A stretch of 64,000 nt of DNA from Rhodococcus sp. UNC23MFCrub1.1 (GTDB lineage Bacteria; Actinomycetota; Actinomycetes; Mycobacteriales; Mycobacteriaceae), in the NCBI RefSeq assembly GCF_000686025.1, contig NZ_JMLQ01000001.1, forward strand, positions 186,001-250,000, given 5' to 3'. The notes below the pieces were generated by a model. The model had not been told where the DNA came from. It did no database searches and saw only the letters and a program-made list of their open reading frames with translations. A program made the translations under genes and the position numbers. How positions within the stretch are numbered: position 1 is the first letter of the stretch; each line of letters begins with the position of its first letter. Shown here piece by piece: positions 27,257-35,492 of the stretch.

Positions 27257-28257
27257 GACTCCATTGTGCCTGCTGGCGGGTCGGTCGTGGGGTCCGGTGC
27301 GGGCCGCGCACCGCTGCGCACCATGCCGGCCGCGTCGGCGGCCTCGACGAGGGCCCGAGCCATTCGATGACCCGCCTCGTCGACCATCTCGTCCCCCACC
27401 ATGACAGCCCCGCGCGCTCCCCCGTCGACGGAGAGGTACCGACGGTAGGTCTCGACGATGTCGTGGGCGCGGTCGACGTCGGCCTGGCGCGGCGAGAACG
27501 TCTCGTTGGCGATGTCGATCTGCGAGGGGTGCAGCACCCACTTGCCGTCGTAGCCCAGAGCCGCGGAATGCCGGGCGGCGCGGGTGAACCCGTCGGTGTC
27601 GCGGACCTGCACCCAGGGTCCGTCGATGGCCTGGAGCCCGTGGGCCCGGGCCGACAGCAAGATCGTCATCAGCACGTGGTGGTAGGCGTCGCCGCGCTCG
27701 TAGCCGGGCGGCTGCTCCCCCACCGTGAGGGTGCGCATGCCGACGTCGGCCATGAAGTCACCCGGCCCGAACACCAGGGTCTGCACCCGCGGCGAGGCCG
27801 TCGCGACGGCGTCGATGTGGAGCAGACCCACGGCGTCCTCGATCTGCGGCTCGATCCCGATGCGGCCGACGGGCAGGTCCGACTCGCGTTCGAGTTGTGT
27901 CAGAAGCAGATCGAGCGCCTGCACCTCACCGGCCGAGCGCACCTTGGGCAGGACGAGGGCGTCGAGGTGGGCACCCGCCCGTCCGACCACCTCGAGCACA
28001 TCGCGGAACGTGGCCTCCGTCGTCCAGTCGTTGACCCGGACGAGCCGGAGCTGCGTGCCCCACCCGTCCCATCCGAGCGCGTCGGCGACGTCGATGCGTG
28101 CCTGCGCCTTGGCGGCCGGCGCGACCGCGTCCTCGAGATCCAGGAAGACGGCGTCGGCGGGCAGGCTCAGAGCCTTGCGCATCATCTTCGGACTGCTGCC
28201 CGGCACGGCGAGCACGGAGCGTCGGAGGCGGGCGCGCGGCACTGTGGTGGTCACCAC
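27253..28257 (-). CDS. CitE/HpcH-family aldolase or lyase
   Basis: A 334-residue TIM-barrel protein. It has the family signature RRSVLAVPGSSPKMMRKAL, the metal site in FLDLEDAVAP, the substrate Arg in RVNDW, the Glu in IGIEPQIEDAVG, VFGPGDFMADVG, and GYDGKWVLHPSQ. These are features of citrate-lyase beta-like and malyl-CoA lyase proteins that cleave (S)-citramalyl-CoA or malyl-CoA. It occurs as a stand-alone enzyme here, with no CitD/CitF partners, so an acyl-CoA substrate is likely. Start GTG 28257 or 28254. Coupled (ATGA) to the downstream stress-like membrane protein. Confidence 0.88.
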   Translation of the reverse strand: MVTTTVPRARLRRSVLAVPGSSPKMMRKALSLPADAVFLDLEDAVAPAAKAQARIDVADALGWDGWGTQLRLVRVNDWTTEATFRDVLEVVGRAGAHLDALVLPKVRSAGEVQALDLLLTQLERESDLPVGRIGIEPQIEDAVGLLHIDAVATASPRVQTLVFGPGDFMADVGMRTLTVGEQPPGYERGDAYHHVLMTILLSARAHGLQAIDGPWVQVRDTDGFTRAARHSAALGYDGKWVLHPSQIDIANETFSPRQADVDRAHDIVETYRRYLSVDGGARGAVMVGDEMVDEAGHRMARALVEAADAAGMVRSGARPAPDPTTDPPAGTMES

Positions 28258-28296
28258 GGCACACTATCGGCCCGCACCGCGTGCGAGGCCCCCGTC

Positions 28297-28302
28297 TACT
28301 GT
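28297..28302 (+). promoter_or_regulatory. Candidate leaderless -10 for the MgtE-N/CBS gene
   Basis: TACTGT ends 7 bases before ATG 28310. The intervening DNA between divergent starts is only about 50 bases, so both promoters overlap. Confidence 0.4.
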
Positions 28303-28309
28303 TGCGCCC

Positions 28310-29587
28310 ATGGCAGCAGTGAACAAGGTGTTCGCCGCCAGGCTCGCGGGCCTCGTGGTGCTCGGACCCGACGGTGAGAGCATCGGCCGCGTCCGCGACA
28401 TCGTCGTGACCGTGCGCGTCGGTCGCCAGCAACCCCGCGTCCTCGGCCTCGTGGTCGATCTGGCCACGAGGCGCAAGATCTTCGTTCCGATGCTGCGCGT
28501 GACGGCCGTCGAACCGACGTCGGTGACGCTGACCACCGGCAACGTCAGTATGCGCCGCTTCGTCCAGCGACCGGGCGAGGTACTGGCCCTGGCCCAGGTC
28601 CTGGACTCACGGGTGCGGACCGACGATCCGGACGCCGAGGATCTGCACGGCGTGGACTGCGTCGTCGTCGACCTCGGCATCGAGCAGACCCGCACGCGGG
28701 ACTGGGTCATCGCGCGCGTCGCCGTGCGCCCCCACCGCACCCGGCTGGGTCGCCGCGGCAGCATCCACGTGCTCGACTGGCAGAACGTGCAGGGCCTCAC
28801 CTGGTCCGATCTGTCCCTGCCGGGTCAGGGTGTGTCACAGCTTCTCGCCCAGTTCGAGGGACTCCGGCCCGCCGACGTGGCCGACGCGATCCGCGACCTC
28901 CCGGAGAAGCGGCGACTCGAGGTCGCCTTCGCCCTGGACGACCAGCGCCTCGCGGACGTCATCCAGGAGATGCCCGACGACGATCAGATCGACCTGGTGC
29001 AGGCGCTCGCCCCCGCCCGTGCCGCCGACGTGCTCGAGGCCATGGACCCCGACGATGCAGCCGACCTGCTCGGCGAGTTGCCGGAGCCGGAGGCCGAATC
29101 GCTGCTGCGCCTGATGGATCCGCAGGACTCCGAGCCGGTGCGACGTCTCCTCGAGCACTCCCCCGACACGGCGGGTGGTCTGATGACACCGGAACCGGTG
29201 GTGCTGAGCGCGTCCGCGACGGTCGCCGAGGCGCTCGCTCGTGCGCGCAACCCCGACCTCACGCCCGCCCTCGCGTCGCTGGTCTTCGTCGTGCGACCGC
29301 CGACGGCCACGCCCACGGGCCGCTACCTCGGCTGCGTCCATCTCCAGCAGTTGCTGCGCGAACCGCCGGCCAGTCTGGTCGGCGGCGTGATCGACACGAC
29401 ACTGTCGACGCTCTCCCCGGACGACAGTCTCGCCGCCGTCACGCGATACTTCGCGGCGTACAACCTGGTCTGCGGACCGGTCGTGGACGCCGAGGAGCAT
29501 CTCATCGGCGCCGTGACCGTGGACGACGTCCTGGACCACCTTCTTCCCGACGACTGGCGCGAACAGGAGCACGTGGGACATGAGTGA
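28310..29587 (+). CDS. MgtE-N domain plus CBS protein without a transporter domain (Rv1232c-like)
   Basis: A 425-residue cytoplasmic protein. The N-terminal ~170 residues resemble PRC-barrel-like repeats (LVVLGPDGESIGRVRDIVV and a second copy near 115). Residues about 175-285 form the superhelical MgtE N-domain (RPADVADAIRDLPEKRRLEVAF, DDAADLLGELPEPEAESLL), and 290-420 hold a pair of CBS domains (GGLMTPEPVVL, GVIDTTLSTLSPDDSL). It matches the sensor part of MgtE Mg2+ channels but has no membrane domain, so it likely senses Mg2+ or nucleotides for another protein. Next gene starts inside it. Confidence 0.85.
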   Translation: MAAVNKVFAARLAGLVVLGPDGESIGRVRDIVVTVRVGRQQPRVLGLVVDLATRRKIFVPMLRVTAVEPTSVTLTTGNVSMRRFVQRPGEVLALAQVLDSRVRTDDPDAEDLHGVDCVVVDLGIEQTRTRDWVIARVAVRPHRTRLGRRGSIHVLDWQNVQGLTWSDLSLPGQGVSQLLAQFEGLRPADVADAIRDLPEKRRLEVAFALDDQRLADVIQEMPDDDQIDLVQALAPARAADVLEAMDPDDAADLLGELPEPEAESLLRLMDPQDSEPVRRLLEHSPDTAGGLMTPEPVVLSASATVAEALARARNPDLTPALASLVFVVRPPTATPTGRYLGCVHLQQLLREPPASLVGGVIDTTLSTLSPDDSLAAVTRYFAAYNLVCGPVVDAEEHLIGAVTVDDVLDHLLPDDWREQEHVGHE

Positions 29588-30197
29588 GAAGTCGGCGGCG
29601 ACCGCCAGACAGCGCCTCGACACTCCACGCGGATCCCGACGGTTCAAGCTCGACATCGACGTCGACTCGGTCGGCCGGACCGGCGAGAACGTCGCGCGAT
29701 TCCTCGGTACGGGGCGATACCTGGCGATCCAGACGGGGATCGTCATCGTGTGGATCCTGCTCAACGTCTTCGCGGTGAGCCTGCAGTGGGACCCCTACCC
29801 CTTCATCCTGCTCAATCTGGCGTTCTCGACGCAGGCCGCCTACGCGGCCCCGCTGATCCTGCTCGCTCAGAACCGGCAGGACGACCGCGACCGGGTGTCG
29901 CTCGAGGAGGATCGCTCGCGCGCCGCGCAGACCAAGGCGGACACCGAGTTCCTCGCTCGTGAGCTCGCTGCGCTCCGGATCGCGGTCGGCGAGGTCGCCA
30001 CGCGCGACTACCTCCGCCGCGAACTCGACGACCTGCGCGCGGCGCTGCTCGATCCCGCGCAGGCGGCGGCCGAGGAACAGAAGGCGCGCAAGAAGTCTCG
30101 CAAGAAGTCGGTCGACGAGGACTCCACCTCGTTCGCCGCCGCCCCTTCCGTCGAGGAAACAACTCGTTTCGACCACAGCGAGGACACGCGACGGTAA
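29580..30197 (+). CDS. DUF1003 membrane protein (Rv1231c-like)
   Basis: A 205-residue protein of the DUF1003 family. It has a short acidic/basic N-terminus, two transmembrane segments (about residues 45-65 and 70-90, YLAIQTGIVIVWILLNVF and FILLNLAFSTQAAYAAPLILL), and then the conserved LAQNRQDDRDR and a long charged coiled coil. ATG 29580 overlaps the stop of the MgtE-N/CBS gene, and this pair is conserved in M. tuberculosis, so the two probably work together in ion (Mg2+) handling. Function not established. Confidence 0.85.
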   Translation: MSEKSAATARQRLDTPRGSRRFKLDIDVDSVGRTGENVARFLGTGRYLAIQTGIVIVWILLNVFAVSLQWDPYPFILLNLAFSTQAAYAAPLILLAQNRQDDRDRVSLEEDRSRAAQTKADTEFLARELAALRIAVGEVATRDYLRRELDDLRAALLDPAQAAAEEQKARKKSRKKSVDEDSTSFAAAPSVEETTRFDHSEDTRR

Positions 30198-30262
30198 CCT
30201 CGGTCACACTGCGCGTCGGGTCTCGGTGAGTGCGCAGCCGAGTGTTCGTGGGGGTTTGTCGT

Positions 30263-31384
30263 ATGCGCGTCGGTCGAGACTCTCGACTCGGAGGTGCACT
30301 GAGTGCCTCGATTCTTCTTCTCAGCGCGGTCACGCTGGCCGCCGGCTCGGTGACGCCGAGTTCCGCGCACGGTTCCGTCGCGATGGCGGCCGCCGAATCG
30401 GTTGCGGCGCCCACACTCCCACCACGGGAGCGCGCTGTCGGCCTGGTCGAGCCCGCCGATCGGCAACCGGTCGCGTTCCGGTCCCCGAAACCAGCCGTCG
30501 CCGCGCCCGCGGGCGCCCCGGCCGCTGCTGCGGCGCCGCTGTCCGCCGTGCTCGTCGGCGCACTCGGCATTCCCGAACTCGTCCTGCAGGCCTACCGCTC
30601 CGCCGAGGCCCAGCTCGCCACCTCGACACCGGGCTGTCACCTGCCGTGGCACCTGCTCGCCGCCATCGGGCGCATCGAGTCCGGCCACGCCGGCGGCGGC
30701 CGCACCGATGCCGCCGGCACCACGATCACGTCCGTGCTGGGCCCGGTGCTCGACGGTCGATCGGCCGCGGACGCGGTCATCACCGACACCGACGGCGGCG
30801 CGCTCGACGGGGACGCGGGGCACGACCGTGCGGTCGGGCCGATGCAGTTCATCCCCGCCACCTGGGCCGGCTACGCCTCGGACGGCAACGGCGACGGTCG
30901 GAGCGATCCGAACAACGTCTTCGACGCGGCTCTCGCCGCGGGCAAGTACCTGTGCTCGGGCGGCCTGGACATGACGAATCCGGCGCAGGCGACCACCGCC
31001 GTCCTGCGCTACAACAACTCCGCCGCGTACACCGCCAACGTGCTGGCCTGGTCCGCCGCGTACTCCGGCGGCGGCACCCCTGTCGTCGGACGGATCGGCG
31101 AGGCGGCGCCCTCCCCCGCGGACGCGCTGGCCGTCGCCGCGGCGGCCGCCGCCGGTGGCGAGGTCACGGATCCCACGACCGCGGCCCCGACGACCACCGC
31201 CACGACCACCGCGATGCCGGACACCTCGCTCACTCCGGTGACACCGCCGCCGGCGTTCGGCATCCCCGGACTCCCGCCGCTCCCGGTCATCGAGCTCCCC
31301 ACGATCCCGTGTCTCCTGTGCCCTCCTGCACCAGTGGCACCACCCGCCCCACCTGAGCAGGACACGTCCGTCACGACACCGTGA
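30263..31384 (+). CDS. Secreted lytic-transglycosylase-like protein, copy 1 (Rv1230c-like)
   Basis: About 373 residues from ATG 30263 (alternative GTG 30230). An N-terminal signal sequence (LGGALSASILLLSAVTLAAG) precedes an Ala/Pro-rich segment, then a lytic-murein-transglycosylase domain (residues about 105-290): LLAAIGRIESGH with likely catalytic Glu139, VGPMQFIPATW, SDGNGDGRSDPNNVFDAALAAGKYLC, LRYNNSAAY. The C-terminal ~100 residues are Thr/Pro-rich, suited to span the wall. It should cleave peptidoglycan glycan strands during growth. A paralogue follows immediately. Confidence 0.87.
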   Translation: MRVGRDSRLGGALSASILLLSAVTLAAGSVTPSSAHGSVAMAAAESVAAPTLPPRERAVGLVEPADRQPVAFRSPKPAVAAPAGAPAAAAAPLSAVLVGALGIPELVLQAYRSAEAQLATSTPGCHLPWHLLAAIGRIESGHAGGGRTDAAGTTITSVLGPVLDGRSAADAVITDTDGGALDGDAGHDRAVGPMQFIPATWAGYASDGNGDGRSDPNNVFDAALAAGKYLCSGGLDMTNPAQATTAVLRYNNSAAYTANVLAWSAAYSGGGTPVVGRIGEAAPSPADALAVAAAAAAGGEVTDPTTAAPTTTATTTAMPDTSLTPVTPPPAFGIPGLPPLPVIELPTIPCLLCPPAPVAPPAPPEQDTSVTTP

Positions 31385-31534
31385 CCGGTCGTGGCTCACA
31401 TCACGGGCCGGTAACGGATCGGCAACGGATCAGGTAGCCTCGCTCCGACAGCAAAGGTCGGAAGCGCCCCGGAACGGGGCGGGAACAGTCGTCGCGGATC
31501 ACGAGTCTCGCGGGGGCGAGGAGGTTGTGTATCC
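31385..31534 (+). promoter_or_regulatory. Structured leader upstream of the second transglycosylase gene
   Basis: This 150-base gap contains a 9-bp stem with one bulge (31441-31466; arms CGCTCCGAC and GTCGGAAGCG, loop AGCAAAG) directly followed by a second hairpin (31466-31480; GCCCC and GGGGC, loop GGAAC), then a GC-rich stretch and a GGCGAGGAGG ribosome site. Transglycosylase and Rpf genes of actinobacteria are known targets of the c-di-AMP (ydaO) riboswitch, but I cannot match the full consensus here. Confidence 0.45.
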
Positions 31535-32383
31535 GTGGGTCGGCACCGCAAACGATCGTCTTCCACTCTGCGACGGAACACGGTCATCGCGCTGACCGGT
31601 CTGATCCCCGCGGGAGCGATCACCGTGGCCAGTGGCTACGGCGCCAGCGCCGACATCCCGTTCCTCCGCACGCACACCACGGCCAGCGAGTCCGCCCTCG
31701 AGCCCACCGACGTGGCCCCGGCGGTGGACGTCGCGCCCGCACCCACCACGCAGTCCGCGCCCGAGCCCGTGGCACCGCCGGCGCCGGAGCCCGCTCCCGC
31801 CCCCGCGCTGCCCGAGTCCCTCGCGGCCGGCCCGCTCGGCGTCCCGGGCATCAACGTCGCCGCCTACAAGAGCGCCGAGACCCTCCTGGCGCAGACCACC
31901 CCCGGTTGCTCGATGAACTGGGCCCTCCTCGCCGGTATCGGCCGGGTCGAGTCCACCCACGCGAACGACGGCAAGGCGGGTGCCGACGGAACGCTGTTCG
32001 AACCGATCCTCGGACCGGTCCTGGACGGCAGCCTCGCCGGCAACAACGTGATCATGGACACCGACGGCGGCGAGCTCGACGGCAACGCCACGTACGACCG
32101 CGCCGTGGGGCCGATGCAGTTCCTGCCGGCGACGTGGAAGCACTACGCCACGGACGGGAACGGGGACGGCAGGGCCGACCCGCAGAACCTGTTCGACAGC
32201 GCCGCCACCACCGGGAAGTACCTGTGCGACGGCGGCCTGAACATGGCGGATCCGATCCAGGCCACACAGGCGATCCTGCGCTACAACAACTCGATGGCCT
32301 ACGTGGCCAACGTGGTCGCGTGGTCGGTCGCCTACTCCACCGGCATCGCCCCCTCCGAAGCGGACCTGCCCCGAATTCACTGA
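31535..32383 (+). CDS. Secreted lytic-transglycosylase-like protein, copy 2 (Rv1230c-like)
   Basis: A 282-residue paralogue of the preceding gene. A basic n-region and hydrophobic helix (VIALTGLIPAGAITVASG) act as signal or anchor, followed by a Pro/Ala/Glu linker and the same catalytic domain: GIGRVESTHAN (Glu139), VGPMQFLPATWKHYATDGNGDG, AAATTGKYLCDGG-like LC, LRYNNSMAY. It lacks the long C-terminal Thr/Pro tail of copy 1. GTG 31535 with GAGGAGG upstream. A muralytic enzyme in the envelope. The two genes are separated by a hairpin-rich leader and so may be regulated differently. Confidence 0.87.
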   Translation: MGRHRKRSSSTLRRNTVIALTGLIPAGAITVASGYGASADIPFLRTHTTASESALEPTDVAPAVDVAPAPTTQSAPEPVAPPAPEPAPAPALPESLAAGPLGVPGINVAAYKSAETLLAQTTPGCSMNWALLAGIGRVESTHANDGKAGADGTLFEPILGPVLDGSLAGNNVIMDTDGGELDGNATYDRAVGPMQFLPATWKHYATDGNGDGRADPQNLFDSAATTGKYLCDGGLNMADPIQATQAILRYNNSMAYVANVVAWSVAYSTGIAPSEADLPRIH

Positions 32384-32395
32384 CGCGGTACCGCA

Positions 32396-32401
32396 TACCA
32401 T
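32396..32401 (+). promoter_or_regulatory. Candidate leaderless -10 for mrp
   Basis: TACCAT ends 6 bases before ATG 32408; the intervening GGAGAG is too close to the ATG for normal ribosome binding. Confidence 0.4.
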
Positions 32402-32407
32402 GGAGAG

Positions 32408-33544
32408 ATGCCCGTAGCCACCGAATCGGACGTTCGCAGCGCCCTCGCGCGCGTGAACGATCCCGAGATTCGCAAGCCCATCACCGAACTCGGCATGGTC
32501 AAGAGTGTCGCGCTCGGTAACGACGGATCCGTGGACGTCGGCATCTATCTGACCACCGCCGGGTGCCCGATGAAGACGGAGATCTCCGACCGGGTACGCA
32601 AGGCCGTGGCCGACGTCGCCGGTGTCGGTGAGATCCGCGTCGAGCTCGACGTCATGAACGACGAGCAGCGCACCGAACTGCGCAAGTCGTTGCGGGGAGA
32701 TTCCGCCGAGCCGGTCATCCCGTTCGCTCAGCCCGGCTCCCTCACCCGCGTGTACGCGGTGGCGTCGGGGAAGGGCGGTGTCGGCAAGTCGTCCGTCACC
32801 GTCAACCTGGCCGCTGCGATGGCCGCCAAGGGACTGTCGGTGGGCGTCCTCGACGCCGACATCTACGGCCACTCGGTGCCCCGCATGCTCGGTACCGACG
32901 CTCGCCCCACACAGGTCGAGCGCATGATCATGCCGCCCGTGGCGCACGACGTGAAGATGATCTCGATCGCCCAGTTCACCCAGGGCAACACGCCCGTCGT
33001 CTGGCGCGGTCCCATGCTGCACCGCGCCCTGCAGCAGTTCCTCGCCGACGTGTTCTGGGGCGACCTGGACATCCTGCTGCTGGATCTGCCGCCGGGTACC
33101 GGCGACGTCGCCATCTCGGTCGCCCAGTTGATCCCCGGTGCCGAGATCCTCGTCGTGACCACTCCGCAGCAGGCCGCGGCCGAGGTCGCGGAACGTGCCG
33201 GCGCCATCGCCCTGCAGACGCGTCAGCGAGTCGTCGGGGTGGTGGAGAACATGTCGTGGCTCGAGCTGCCCGACGGATCGCGGATGGACATCTTCGGTTC
33301 CGGCGGCGGCCAGGCCGTGTCGGAGCGACTCACCACCGCGGTCGGCGCGAAGGTCCCGCTGCTGGGCCAGATCCCGCTCGACACCGCGGTGCGCGAGGGC
33401 GGCGACTCGGGCGTTCCGATCGTGCTCAGCGATCCGGAGTCGCCCGCGGCCAAGGCCATGATCGAGGTGGCCGAGAAGCTGTCGGTCCGTAGTCGCGGCC
33501 TCGCGGGCATGAGCCTGGGTATCGACACCACCCGGCACCTCTGA
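32408..33544 (+). CDS. mrp: Mrp/NBP35-type P-loop ATPase, iron-sulfur cluster carrier
   Basis: A 378-residue protein. Residues 1-95 form a MIP18/DUF59 domain (VNDPEIRKPITELGMV, LTTAGCPMK), and from about 115 lies a deviant Walker A P-loop, GKGGVGKSSV, with DADIYGHSVP and LLDLPPGTGD. It assembles or transfers Fe-S clusters in the cytoplasm. The CxxC motif usual near the C-terminus is replaced: after ENMSW the sequence is LELPDGSRMDIFG, with no cysteine pair; as I recall the M. tuberculosis orthologue is the same. Convergent with tatB. Confidence 0.92.
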   Translation: MPVATESDVRSALARVNDPEIRKPITELGMVKSVALGNDGSVDVGIYLTTAGCPMKTEISDRVRKAVADVAGVGEIRVELDVMNDEQRTELRKSLRGDSAEPVIPFAQPGSLTRVYAVASGKGGVGKSSVTVNLAAAMAAKGLSVGVLDADIYGHSVPRMLGTDARPTQVERMIMPPVAHDVKMISIAQFTQGNTPVVWRGPMLHRALQQFLADVFWGDLDILLLDLPPGTGDVAISVAQLIPGAEILVVTTPQQAAAEVAERAGAIALQTRQRVVGVVENMSWLELPDGSRMDIFGSGGGQAVSERLTTAVGAKVPLLGQIPLDTAVREGGDSGVPIVLSDPESPAAKAMIEVAEKLSVRSRGLAGMSLGIDTTRHL

Positions 33545-33557
33545 CGGCCGGAAGGAC

Positions 33558-33977
33558 CTAGGTCGCGTCGGGGTCGATCGGGGGACGGTCCCCGGTCGGC
33601 AACGGCGCCGACCCGCTGGACTTTGTCATGTTCGGCGTCCCGGACTGCGGGGTCGACGACTGTGTCCCGGACTGCGGCTTCTCGTCGAACTTCCCGGTGA
33701 AGATCGAGTCGTCGCCGTCGAGCAGGTGCTTGGTGATGACCGCGCGCGGGGTCATGCCGCGGAGCTGGTTCAGGTCGGCCAGGGGCTTGCGAAGATCGTC
33801 GAAGTCCGTCCCCAGCTCGTCCTTGAGCTGTTGGCTGGCGCCACTGGCGTAGTCACGGACCTGCCGGAGCGACCGGGTGGTCCACGTGATGGCCCCGGGC
33901 AGACGCTCGGGACCGAGGATGACGAGTGCGGCAACGAGAAGAACCATCATCTCGCCCCAGCCGATGTTCGAGAACAC
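33558..33977 (-). CDS. tatB: Sec-independent protein translocase subunit TatB
   Basis: A 139-residue protein with a single N-terminal transmembrane helix ([23 protein letters not shown]), the Gly/Pro hinge, an amphipathic helix, and a long Ser/Pro/Thr-rich tail. It is a twin-arginine translocase component. GTG 33977. It follows htrA by 9 bases on the minus strand, so sigE-rseA-htrA-tatB can be one transcript, the same order as in M. tuberculosis (Rv1221-Rv1224). Confidence 0.92.
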   Translation of the reverse strand: MFSNIGWGEMMVLLVAALVILGPERLPGAITWTTRSLRQVRDYASGASQQLKDELGTDFDDLRKPLADLNQLRGMTPRAVITKHLLDGDDSIFTGKFDEKPQSGTQSSTPQSGTPNMTKSSGSAPLPTGDRPPIDPDAT

Positions 33978-33986
33978 GTCTACACC

Positions 33987-35483
33987 TTACGCATCCGACA
34001 CCGGAGTGACCGTCACGTCGACGGTCCGCCCCGAGCGGACGAGTTGCACCTGCACCGGCGTACCGATCTCCTGTTCCTGGACGGCGACCGTCAGCTCGTC
34101 GGCACCGGAGACGGTGCGGTCGCCGACGCGGACGATCACGTCGCCCTCCGCGATACCCGCCTGCTGAGCGGGGCCACCGGCGGTGACGTTGGCGATCTGC
34201 GCACCGCTGAGCGCGTCGTTGACGACGGACCGCGCGTTGACGCCGATGTCGGGATGATTCATCGCGCCGGTCCGGATGAGGGACTGCGCGACCTCGGTGA
34301 CGTCGTCGATGGGGATGGCGAAGCCCAGTCCCACCGATCCCCCGCTCTCACTGCGGATCGCGGAGTTGATGCCGATGACGCGACCCTCGGCGTCGATCAG
34401 GGGACCGCCGGAGTTACCGGGGTTGATCGCCGCGTCGGTCTGGACCGCGTCGATGACGGCGTCGGTGTCCGTGCCCTCCCCGGACAGTCGCACGGGACGA
34501 TCGAGCGCACTGACGATGCCGCGGGTGACCGTCTTGCTCAGTCCCAGTGGAGATCCGACGGCGACGACGTCGTCGCCGACCGCCACGTCCGACGAGCGGC
34601 CCAGTCGGGCGGCGCTGAGGTCCGCGACGTCCGTCTTCAGAACGGCCAGATCGGTCTTGGTGTCACGGCCGACGATCTGCGCGGGCACCTTGGTGCCGTC
34701 GGAGAACGTCACGTTGAGCGTCGCGCCCGGGTTGGTCGCAGCCATCGAGATGACGTGGTTGTTGGTGACGATGTAGCCGGCTCCGTCGATGACGACTCCC
34801 GAGCCGGTACCGGCGTTGCCGCCGAACGTCTCCTGGACCGACACCACGGACGGCAGGACGGCCTCGGCGACCCTGGCCACCTGGCCCTGCGGGAGTTCGC
34901 TGCCGCCTTGTTCCAGGGTCACGCGCGAGCTGGTCAGCGAGCCGCCCAGATCGGCCGCGACACTACCGACGACGCCGCCGAGCAGGCCGATGACCAGTGC
35001 GACACCCGCGAGCGAGGCGAGAGCGCCGGCGGAGACGCGGCGGCCGAACAGTACTTCCCGCGCACCCAGTCTCGTGCCGGGCGTCAGCGGCGCGGGTTCC
35101 GGTTCGTCGAGCGCGGGTGAGACCGTCGTGACAGCCGACGAGGGCACGCGCCACGGGTTCTGAGGTTCGGGTTCCTGCTCGACCTCGGGCGCCTCGGGCT
35201 CGCGCACCAGGGATTCGGCGACACCGGGCGGCCGACCGAAGGCCTCGGTGAGGACGGGATCGGGCGCCGCGACGCGGATCGACGAACTGTCCCGTCGCCG
35301 GGTCTGCGCGTCACCGAAGGAATCGCGGATGCCGTGGGGGCGACCGAACGCCCGCACCACGTGCGCGTCGATGGTGGGCCGGTAGAGCGGACGCGGAGGA
35401 AGCCGCGGCGCATCGTCGTCGGGTGCTCCCCCGTCCGCCGAAGAAGCCGTGGGGTCCGGTCGGTACTCGTCGGCTGGAGTCAC
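33987..35483 (-). CDS. htrA: HtrA/DegP-type membrane-anchored serine protease with PDZ domain
   Basis: A 498-residue protein. A long cytoplasmic N-terminus (1-150) rich in Pro/Glu, one transmembrane helix (about 154-178), a trypsin-like protease domain with His243 (TNNHVIS), Asp278 (TKTDLAVL) and Ser358 (GNSGGP), and a C-terminal PDZ domain (about 408-498). It degrades or refolds damaged envelope proteins outside the membrane. The cytoplasmic part has two copies of an AFGRPxG motif (residues about 45 and 81). Located between rseA and tatB; expected member of the sigma-E stress regulon. Confidence 0.93.
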   Translation of the reverse strand: MTPADEYRPDPTASSADGGAPDDDAPRLPPRPLYRPTIDAHVVRAFGRPHGIRDSFGDAQTRRRDSSSIRVAAPDPVLTEAFGRPPGVAESLVREPEAPEVEQEPEPQNPWRVPSSAVTTVSPALDEPEPAPLTPGTRLGAREVLFGRRVSAGALASLAGVALVIGLLGGVVGSVAADLGGSLTSSRVTLEQGGSELPQGQVARVAEAVLPSVVSVQETFGGNAGTGSGVVIDGAGYIVTNNHVISMAATNPGATLNVTFSDGTKVPAQIVGRDTKTDLAVLKTDVADLSAARLGRSSDVAVGDDVVAVGSPLGLSKTVTRGIVSALDRPVRLSGEGTDTDAVIDAVQTDAAINPGNSGGPLIDAEGRVIGINSAIRSESGGSVGLGFAIPIDDVTEVAQSLIRTGAMNHPDIGVNARSVVNDALSGAQIANVTAGGPAQQAGIAEGDVIVRVGDRTVSGADELTVAVQEQEIGTPVQVQLVRSGRTVDVTVTPVSDA

Positions 35484-35492
35484 CTCTGCACG

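Noticed and set aside
31385..31534. A definite ydaO (c-di-AMP) riboswitch call
   Set aside because: Only a CCGACAGC-like segment and hairpins fit; the full conserved core was not found, so it is reported as an unassigned structured leader.
31499..33538. A 679-codon minus-strand frame over the second transglycosylase and mrp
   Set aside because: Both genes below it have clear domains on the plus strand; the antisense frame has repetitive His/Gly/Arg composition.
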